From NCBI RefSeq assembly GCF_024189295.1, contig NZ_JAIZEN010000013.1, positions 42,040 to 106,039 of the forward strand: DNA of 64,000 nt, read 5' to 3'. A model generated the notes under the pieces. That model worked only from the letters and a program-made list of their open reading frames with translations. It was not told the origin of the DNA and did no database searches. Each line of letters opens with the position of its first letter. The first letter of the stretch is position 1. A program made the position numbers and the translations under genes. The DNA is from Halobacillus sp. A1 (GTDB taxonomy: Bacteria > Bacillota > Bacilli > Bacillales > Halobacillaceae). This document shows, piece after piece, positions 58,313-64,000 of this stretch.

Positions 58313-59608
58313 ATGAAAAAGAAACCTGTGTTGAGCTGGGTCTTGTATGATGTCGGAAATTCAGCTTTTGCAACGACCATCATGGCGGCAGTTCTGCCTA
58401 TATTTTATTATGATGTAGCAGCCAAAGGATTAGATGAATCTTTAGCGGCGAGCTACTGGGGATATTCCCAATCTATTGCCGTTTTAATCGTCGCTCTTCT
58501 AGCACCAATCCTTGGGGCGATCAGTGATTATTCTGCAGCTAAAAAGAAATTCCTGATGTTCTTTGCTTTTATGGGGATGATCGCAAGTGTAATGCTCGCG
58601 TTTGTGGGTGAAGGCGGGTATCTTCTAGCTTCCATTTTATTGATTGTCGGAACGATAGGTTTTTCTGGAGGCAATGCTTTCTACGATGCTTTTTTGCCTG
58701 AAGTGTCGGAAGAAAACAATATGGATAAGGTTTCTTCGTGGGGGTTTGCGTTCGGTTACTTGGGTGGAGGCATTTTGTTAGCGATCAACTTACTTATGAT
58801 CATGAAATACGAATGGTTCGGACTTCCTGACACCTTTGCTGGCACCCGGCTGGCTTTTATTTCCGTAGGGGTATGGTGGTTTATTTTTTCCATTCCGCTT
58901 TTTAAAAATATCGTGGAAGAAAAAAAACATACTTCCAAAAGAACGAAGTCCTTTGTCAACATAGGGTTCAGCCGGGTAACTCATACATTTAAGGAGATAA
59001 AGAAATTTAAGCAGCTATTATTATTCTTAATCGCCTTTTGGCTTTATAATGACGGCATTTCCACCATTATAAAAATGGCTACCATTTATGGCAGGGATAT
59101 AGGGATAGACAGTAACTCCCTCATCATTGCCCTATTGATTACTCAATTTGTAGGTATACCCTGTACTTTCTTTTTTGGATTTTTGGCTGGCAAAATTTCA
59201 GCCAAAAAGGCTCTGACTTTCTCTCTGTATATATACTTAGCAATTGTAGGACTTGGTTACTTTATGACGTCCGCTCTTCATTTTTATATACTTGCTATAT
59301 GTGTCGGTCTCGTGCAGGGAGGGGCACAATCCTTAAGCCGTTCGATTTTTGGAAAAATGGTGCCTGGAGACCGGCATGGTGAATTTTTTGGGTTTTACGG
59401 CATTTCTGCTAAGTTTTCAGCTATTTTCGGACCATTTGCTTTTGCATTAGTCGGCCAGTTGACTGGCTCTAGCCGCTTAGGAATATTATCTCTTATCGTA
59501 TTTTTTATTGCCGGCATCGTTTTATTGAGATTTGTAGACATAGATAAAGGAAAAGAAGAAGCGGAAGCGCAGACGAACCCGGAACTCGAACCTGTCATAA
59601 AAACATAA
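58313..59608 (+). CDS. MFS transporter, UMF1/Atg22-like family
   Basis: 431 residues, 12 helices. SWVLYDVGNSAFATTIMAAV is the family N-terminus, and GGAQSLSRSIFGKMVPGDRH the conserved loop after TM10. Related proteins export amino acids or act in unknown transport. AGGAGATGGGG precedes the ATG. Confidence 0.9.
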   Translation: MKKKPVLSWVLYDVGNSAFATTIMAAVLPIFYYDVAAKGLDESLAASYWGYSQSIAVLIVALLAPILGAISDYSAAKKKFLMFFAFMGMIASVMLAFVGEGGYLLASILLIVGTIGFSGGNAFYDAFLPEVSEENNMDKVSSWGFAFGYLGGGILLAINLLMIMKYEWFGLPDTFAGTRLAFISVGVWWFIFSIPLFKNIVEEKKHTSKRTKSFVNIGFSRVTHTFKEIKKFKQLLLFLIAFWLYNDGISTIIKMATIYGRDIGIDSNSLIIALLITQFVGIPCTFFFGFLAGKISAKKALTFSLYIYLAIVGLGYFMTSALHFYILAICVGLVQGGAQSLSRSIFGKMVPGDRHGEFFGFYGISAKFSAIFGPFAFALVGQLTGSSRLGILSLIVFFIAGIVLLRFVDIDKGKEEAEAQTNPELEPVIKT

Positions 59609-59636
59609 AACAAGCAGGAAGGCCTGCTTGTTACAC
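59609..59636. terminator. Terminator between convergent UMF1 and phospholipase-like genes
   Basis: AACAAGCAGG (59609-59618) pairs with CCTGCTTGTT (59623-59632); on the minus strand TTTATGTTTTT follows. Confidence 0.8.
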
Positions 59637-60539
59637 TATCGGAGAAGCATATTTATTAACTGCTTTTAAAGATAAAGGCAAACCTGTATCGTAGGATATA
59701 TTTTGAACCATGCTCTTAATTGTTTCTAGACGAGCGTGTGAATCTTCACTCCAATAAAGAAGGATTTCTTTATAAAGGGCGTAAGCTTCTTCTAATGCCT
59801 GGGCATACAGCTGCTCAAATGAAGCTCTTCTCACTTCATTGGTTGCGGAATGTCTCCACATAAGCTGTTCCATGTTCAAGTAATCCTTGTCATCAATTAT
59901 AGGACGGTGAGAAAAAGAAGAAACTGCAGAGCCAAGCAGTTTATTTTTATAGCCATATGGATCGAATAAGACTCGTTGGGCCTTTACTATATCTTTGAAA
60001 GATTTTTTGATGAAAGAAGAAGGCACATCAAGGTCGTAATGGTTCTCGATACAGGGTTTCAGCCATGATTCTATTTCCTCAACTGTTTGATCCGACAAGT
60101 TGATATGGGGGTGAACCGGTGTCAGCCAAGTGATGAGCCGGCGGTGCTTTTCCATCATAATTGTATCAATAGCAACCTCCAATGCTTGATGTTTATTCCC
60201 TTCATACCCTGATTTATAATGGATATAAGGGTGAGTGATCCTATCTAACATATGATGACTGACGAAACCAAGGATATAAGCTTGAGAATTATGTTTTCGA
60301 GACTTTCCCCGCTCAATCATTTCAATTAAGAAATCACCGCAATTCATTGTATGTAATTGCATACCTGCCTCGGGGACACCGTGATCGCTTGCTTTCGGCC
60401 AAAAATTATAATAGAAGAATGGATCTGGACCTTGAGCTCCTAAATATAGAGAACGTTCTGAAGTAGCCAAAAGATCCTCTCTTTCTAATTTTAAACAAAG
60501 ATCTTCTGCAAATAAAATGTGTGTCCAAATATTTGGCAT
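59631..60539 (-). CDS. Zinc-dependent phospholipase C family protein
   Basis: 302 residues. MPNIWTHILFAEDLC carries the N-terminal Trp-x-His of the family, LGAQGPDPFFYYNFWP the Asp, and YILGFVSHHMLDRITHPYIH the HH..D..H metal cluster. No signal peptide is visible, so it is an intracellular member of unclear substrate. ATG 60539 has GGAGGTGAAATC upstream. Confidence 0.88.
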   Translation of the reverse strand: MPNIWTHILFAEDLCLKLEREDLLATSERSLYLGAQGPDPFFYYNFWPKASDHGVPEAGMQLHTMNCGDFLIEMIERGKSRKHNSQAYILGFVSHHMLDRITHPYIHYKSGYEGNKHQALEVAIDTIMMEKHRRLITWLTPVHPHINLSDQTVEEIESWLKPCIENHYDLDVPSSFIKKSFKDIVKAQRVLFDPYGYKNKLLGSAVSSFSHRPIIDDKDYLNMEQLMWRHSATNEVRRASFEQLYAQALEEAYALYKEILLYWSEDSHARLETIKSMVQNISYDTGLPLSLKAVNKYASPIV

Positions 60540-60852
60540 AATGATTTCACCTCCATCTATAGTTTACTACACAAAAAAGAGCCTACCCAGGCTCTTTTTC
60601 TAAACCATTACCCATTTGAAAAGATCAAGCAAAAACAGCTTAAGCTCTCCAACCCTCCTTAGTGGAAAATATGTAGGACTTTCTGTTTCTGCCTCCTTTC
60701 TTATTGTTAAATTTATAATACACTAAAGTTAGAATAATGTAAATACTCTGATTATTTAAATTTCGACATAATCGAATGGGTTGTTAATGATTGTTTGTTA
60801 GAAAATTGATACAATTATAGTTGGAATCTTAGTTCAAAAAGGGAGGATCTTC
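60540..60852. other. Divergent region between the phospholipase-like gene and fumC
   Basis: Holds an orphan terminator-like hairpin (60574-60599, below) and AT-rich sequence; a promoter for fumC must lie between 60700 and 60840, but no single pair of boxes stands out. Confidence 0.4.
60574..60599. terminator. Orphan bidirectional terminator between divergent genes
   Basis: AAAAAGAGCCT pairs with AGGCTCTTTTT around ACCC. It is upstream of both flanking genes, so it ends no known gene. Confidence 0.7.
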
Positions 60853-62241
60853 ATGGATTATCGAATTGAAAAAGACACATTAGGTGAAATTAAAGTCCCA
60901 AACGATAAATATTGGGCAGCCCAAACACAGCGCAGTAAAGAGAATTTCCCGATTGGCCAAGAGAAAATGCCGACAGAAGTTATTGAAGGCTTTGCGATTT
61001 TGAAAAAAAGTGCGGCCATAGCTAATTTTGAATTAGGATTATTAGAAGAGAAAAAAGCAGAGGCTATTGGTTATGCGGCTGATCTTATCATAAGCGGGGA
61101 CCTGGAAGAACATTTCCCATTAGTGGTATGGCAGACCGGCAGCGGCACCCAGTCAAATATGAATGTTAACGAAGTCATCGCTTATGTAGGTAATAAGTGG
61201 CTGGCTGAGGAGAACAGCGATTTGAAGCTGCATCCCAATGATGACGTCAATAAATCCCAAAGCTCGAATGATACGTACCCTACAGCTATGCATGTTGCTG
61301 CAGTCCGTAAAGTGGAAGAAGTATTGCTTCCGGCCGTTTCTCAATTCAAACAAACACTAAAAGAAAAAATGGAAGCGTTTCAAGACATTGTGAAAATCGG
61401 TAGGACCCACCTTCAGGACGCGACTCCGTTGACATTAGGGCAGGAAATCAGCGGCTGGCACCGTATGCTAGAGAAAACAGAAAATATGCTCATTGAAAGT
61501 ACAAAGTATGTAAAAGAATTGGCCATTGGCGGTACAGCTGTAGGCACAGGCTTAAACGCTCATGTCGATTTTTCCAATAAAGTCGTCGACCATATCAATA
61601 AAGAAACGTCCAATACGTTCGTTTCAGCACCTAACAAGTTTCACGCTTTAACGTCCCATGATGAACTTGTTCACACTCATGGAGCGGTCAAAGCTTTAGC
61701 TGCTGATGTTATGAAAATTGCCAATGATGTGCGCTGGTTGGCTAGTGGCCCTAGATGCGGAATTGGCGAAATCACTATTCCGGCAAACGAACCAGGCAGT
61801 TCCATCATGCCGGGAAAAGTAAATCCGACACAAAGCGAAGCTATCACTATGGTAGCTGCCCAAGTTATGGGGAATGATGCCACCATTGGATTTGCCGCTA
61901 GTCAAGGAAATTTCGAATTGAACGTTTTCAAACCGGTCATCGCTTACAATTTCCTTCAGTCCTCCCAGCTTCTCGCTGACAGCATTGTTTCATTCGATGA
62001 AAGATGTGTAACTGGATTGGAACCTGATCATGAACAAATTGAAAAATACTTACGGGATTCATTAATGCTTGTGACGGCGTTGAATCCACACATCGGTTAT
62101 GAAAATGCAGCAAAAATCGCTAAGACTGCTTTTGAAAAAAATCAAACACTTAAAGAGACTGCTGTTGAATTAGACTTGCTGTCAGAAGAACAATTTGAAC
62201 AGTACGTAGACCCTAAAGCTATGACAAAACCGAATTCTTGA
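60853..62241 (+). CDS. fumC: Fumarate hydratase class II
   Basis: 462 residues, as in other FumC. The fumarase/aspartase signature [15 protein letters not shown] is present, as are [15 protein letters not shown] and [16 protein letters not shown]. It interconverts fumarate and malate in the TCA cycle. GGGAGGATC precedes the ATG. FumC is separated from aspartase mainly by overall likeness; I consider fumarase clear. Confidence 0.95.
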   Translation: MDYRIEKDTLGEIKVPNDKYWAAQTQRSKENFPIGQEKMPTEVIEGFAILKKSAAIANFELGLLEEKKAEAIGYAADLIISGDLEEHFPLVVWQTGSGTQSNMNVNEVIAYVGNKWLAEENSDLKLHPNDDVNKSQSSNDTYPTAMHVAAVRKVEEVLLPAVSQFKQTLKEKMEAFQDIVKIGRTHLQDATPLTLGQEISGWHRMLEKTENMLIESTKYVKELAIGGTAVGTGLNAHVDFSNKVVDHINKETSNTFVSAPNKFHALTSHDELVHTHGAVKALAADVMKIANDVRWLASGPRCGIGEITIPANEPGSSIMPGKVNPTQSEAITMVAAQVMGNDATIGFAASQGNFELNVFKPVIAYNFLQSSQLLADSIVSFDERCVTGLEPDHEQIEKYLRDSLMLVTALNPHIGYENAAKIAKTAFEKNQTLKETAVELDLLSEEQFEQYVDPKAMTKPNS

Positions 62242-62304
62242 TTGATTTTATTTAGCCATGTTCTCAAGCCTTAAAAAATACCGTTTATTACCAATTAAAA
62301 TTTG

Positions 62305-62334
62305 TGATAAAAATTAAAGGCAGTGCTCATACTA
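62305..62334 (+). promoter_or_regulatory. SigG-type promoter of the SASP gene
   Basis: TGATAA (62305-62310), 17 bases, CATACTA (62328-62334): the same layout as at 25891-25920, 27 bases before the SASP start. Confidence 0.8.
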
Positions 62335-62360
62335 CTATCACACACAGGAGGTGAGACAAC

Positions 62361-62561
62361 ATGGCTAACAACAGTTCAAACAATCTAGTTGTACCTGGAG
62401 TACAACAAGCTTTAGATCAAATGAAATACGAAATCGCTCAAGAATTCGGAGTACAGCTTGGTGCTGATTCTACTTCCCGTGCTAACGGTTCTGTAGGTGG
62501 AGAAATCACTAAACGTCTAGTACAAATGGCTGAACAACAGTTCGGTGGACAACAAAAATAA
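62361..62561 (+). CDS. Alpha/beta-type small acid-soluble spore protein
   Basis: 66 residues. The GPR cleavage region [10 protein letters not shown] and the C-terminal DNA-binding block [20 protein letters not shown] are both typical. It coats and protects spore DNA and supplies amino acids during germination. GGAGGTGAG precedes the ATG; SigG promoter and terminator make a complete unit. Confidence 0.96.
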   Translation: MANNSSNNLVVPGVQQALDQMKYEIAQEFGVQLGADSTSRANGSVGGEITKRLVQMAEQQFGGQQK

Positions 62562-62573
62562 ATAAATTGAAAG

Positions 62574-62602
62574 AAGAGAAAGGGTGCGCCCTTTCTCTTT
62601 TT
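62574..62602 (+). terminator. Intrinsic terminator after the SASP gene
   Basis: AAGAGAAAGGG pairs with CCCTTTCTCTT with loop TGCG, then TTT. Confidence 0.85.
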
Positions 62603-62628
62603 ATATTTCTCGAAGTTATAAGTGATTT

Positions 62629-63726
62629 TTATTCTAACTTGATTCTTTGTTCGGTTATGGCATCAAAAAAGTGAGCCTTCCCCAAATCTAAACCTAAGGA
62701 AAGCCGGCCTCCTGCATGAATGTCATCTCTAGACTTTACGCGAGCTACGAATTCCTGACCGCCCATACTTGCATTTACATATGTTTCGGATCCCATCAAC
62801 TCCGCTACTTCAACGTTCACGCTTATTTTGTTGTGCGGCTGATTATTTAGAACTGTATCCTGGAAATCTTCAGGTCTAATACCCAGGATGATATTTTTTC
62901 CGATTAAATTTTGTTTTTCCAATGCTTGGAGCTTATCTTTCGGAATAGATAGTTTGGTTTTTTCCATTTTAAAATAACCTTCTTCAATCCGTCCATGAAA
63001 AAAATTCATAGCAGGAGAGCCTATAAAGCCGCCGACGAATACGTTCTCCGGCATATCATATACTTCTTTAGGTGCTCCGACTTGCTGAATGAAACCATCT
63101 TTCATTACGACTAGTCGGGTAGCCATTGTCATTGCTTCAGTTTGGTCATGTGTTACATAGATAGTTGTTGTTTTAAGACGTTGGTGCAGCTTTTGTATTT
63201 CTGTTCTCATCTGAGCTCTTAATTTTGCTACAAGGTTAGACAAAGGTTCATCCATTAAAAATACTTTAGCATCACGTACGATGGCTCTACCTAACGCTAC
63301 ACGCTGTTTTTGACCACCGGATAGAGCTTTTGGTTTACGGTCAAGCAGGGCCTCTAAACCAAGGATTTTAGCAGCTTCCTGGATTCGTCGGTCAATTTCT
63401 TTTTTATCCATTTTCTTTACTTTTAAACTGAATTCTAAATTTTTATATACGTTGATATGAGGATAGAGGGCATAATTTTGAAAAACCATAGCGATGTCGC
63501 GATCCTTAGGTGGAATGTCATTCATACGGATGTCGTCAATTAAGAAGTTCCCTCCTGAAATAACTTCAAGGCCTGCAATCATGCGTAGTGTTGTAGATTT
63601 CCCGCATCCAGAAGGACCGACAAACACTACAAATTCTTCATCTCCAATATGTAAATTGAAATCTTTTACAGCTTTGAATTTTTTGTCATAAATCTTTTCT
63701 ACTCGATCCAGGACTAATTGAGCCAA
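62629..63726 (-). CDS. msmX: Sugar ABC transporter ATPase, MsmX/UgpC family, with altered D-loop
   Basis: 365 residues. Walker A GPSGCGKSTT, Q-loop VFQNYALYPH, signature LSGGQKQRVALGRA, Walker B VFLMDEPLSNL, His switch THDQTEA, then the regulatory OB domain (GIRPEDF). MsmX energises several sugar importers. The D-loop normally reads SNLDAKLR; here codon 63229-63231 is GTA, giving SNLVAKLR (residue about 166). The TTG at 63726 has GGAGGTG upstream and gives the family start MAQLVLD; the GTG at 63735 lies in that site. Confidence 0.9.
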   Translation of the reverse strand: MAQLVLDRVEKIYDKKFKAVKDFNLHIGDEEFVVFVGPSGCGKSTTLRMIAGLEVISGGNFLIDDIRMNDIPPKDRDIAMVFQNYALYPHINVYKNLEFSLKVKKMDKKEIDRRIQEAAKILGLEALLDRKPKALSGGQKQRVALGRAIVRDAKVFLMDEPLSNLVAKLRAQMRTEIQKLHQRLKTTTIYVTHDQTEAMTMATRLVVMKDGFIQQVGAPKEVYDMPENVFVGGFIGSPAMNFFHGRIEEGYFKMEKTKLSIPKDKLQALEKQNLIGKNIILGIRPEDFQDTVLNNQPHNKISVNVEVAELMGSETYVNASMGGQEFVARVKSRDDIHAGGRLSLGLDLGKAHFFDAITEQRIKLE

Positions 63727-63903
63727 AAGAACCACCTCCAGATAATATTCAGTATTTTCTGTATATTAGCAGTTTAGCTTAGAAGGTGAGGGAGGTAAAT
63801 GTAAGGTATGCACAAACCCTTTAGTGTTAATTTGTACATATTGTCGGTGCATAAAAAAGCAGCCTCATTTTGAGAGGCCACTGAAAAAGTCCATGATAAA
63901 ACT

Positions 63904-63948
63904 AAACACGCATCCTTTCTTTGAAAATCAAAGAAAGGATGCGTGTTT
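63904..63948. repeat. Perfect 21-bp-stem inverted repeat at the right edge
   Basis: 63904-63924 pairs base for base with 63928-63948, with a 3-base loop. It lies just upstream of a TATAAT (63954-63959) and a start codon, as at the 5' ends of some insertion sequences, or it terminates transcription from the left. Confidence 0.75.
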
Positions 63949-63953
63949 TCTTG

Positions 63954-63959
63954 TATAAT
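63954..63959 (+). promoter_or_regulatory. -10 box of the gene at the right edge
   Basis: TTGTATAAT resembles an extended -10; the -35 position falls inside the hairpin. Confidence 0.45.
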
Positions 63960-63988
63960 GAAAGAACTACATAAAAGTGAGGGATTCG

Positions 63989-64000
63989 ATGTTAGACCGA
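63989..64000 (+). CDS. Start of a gene cut by the window edge, possibly an IS transposase
   Basis: ATG 63989 with GTGAGGG seven bases upstream; only MLDR is visible. The large hairpin, the promoter and the ACTGAAAAAGTC sequence at about 63881 recall the left ends of IS1182-type elements, a family already present as a remnant at 30 kb. The identity is a guess. Confidence 0.3.

Overview
The window reads as chromosome of a low-GC, endospore-forming Gram-positive bacterium of the Bacillaceae, most likely a moderately halophilic Halobacillus/Virgibacillus-type organism. Evidence: a complete gerA-type germination operon, an alpha/beta-type SASP, SpoVR, a YhcN/YlaJ sporulation lipoprotein, two textbook SigG promoters, a SigI/RsgI pair, strong AGGAGG ribosome sites with frequent TTG/GTG starts, and acidic low-complexity linkers on secreted proteins. 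An NhaC-type Na+/H+ antiporter and a TAXI-TRAP uptake system fit a saline lifestyle. All names come from remembered family motifs; no database search was possible.

Layout. 0-5.7 kb: end of an aldehyde dehydrogenase, a MATE exporter, an orphan MurG paralogue, and a chemoreceptor overlapping a STAS protein. 5.7-6.5 kb: first composite repeat element. 6.5-12.5 kb: a broken aldo/keto reductase, gerA-B-C and a DUF389 membrane protein. 12.5-16.7 kb: a BmrC/BmrD-type heterodimeric ABC exporter behind a SigA promoter, a 20-codon leader peptide and an attenuator with mutually exclusive hairpins. 16.7-25.2 kb: membrane-anchored protease, FMN reductase, sigI-rsgI, DUF1499 plus a flavin disulfide oxidoreductase, a YhcX-type GNAT-nitrilase fusion, a YhdB-like protein. 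25.2-31.6 kb: second composite repeat, YhcN-like lipoprotein, SpoVR, D-amino-acid aminotransferase, a decayed IS1182-type transposase. 30.5-34.4 kb: TAXI-TRAP operon. 34.7-44.1 kb: mixed metabolic and transport genes with a third composite repeat. 44.1-49 kb: two near-identical cold-shock genes with a conserved leader, then small enzyme genes. 49-49.7 kb: fourth composite repeat. 49.7-63.7 kb: NhaC, AzlCD, a collagen-like Gly/Pro protein, CDF efflux, WrbA, IDEAL-domain protein, VanY-type carboxypeptidase, UMF1 transporter, zinc phospholipase-like protein, FumC, SASP and an MsmX-type ATPase. The right edge holds a 21-bp-stem hairpin, a -10 box and the first four codons of another gene, possibly an insertion-sequence transposase.

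The two strongest discoveries are (1) a family of dispersed composite repeats of about 0.5-0.85 kb, each with two ~120-bp hairpins in opposite orientation whose outer stems differ in sequence between copies yet stay complementary, bounded by related end sequences that start near GTTGATATT; and (2) the leader-peptide attenuator in front of the bmrCD-like genes. No CRISPR array, tRNA, rRNA, prophage or recognised riboswitch was seen.
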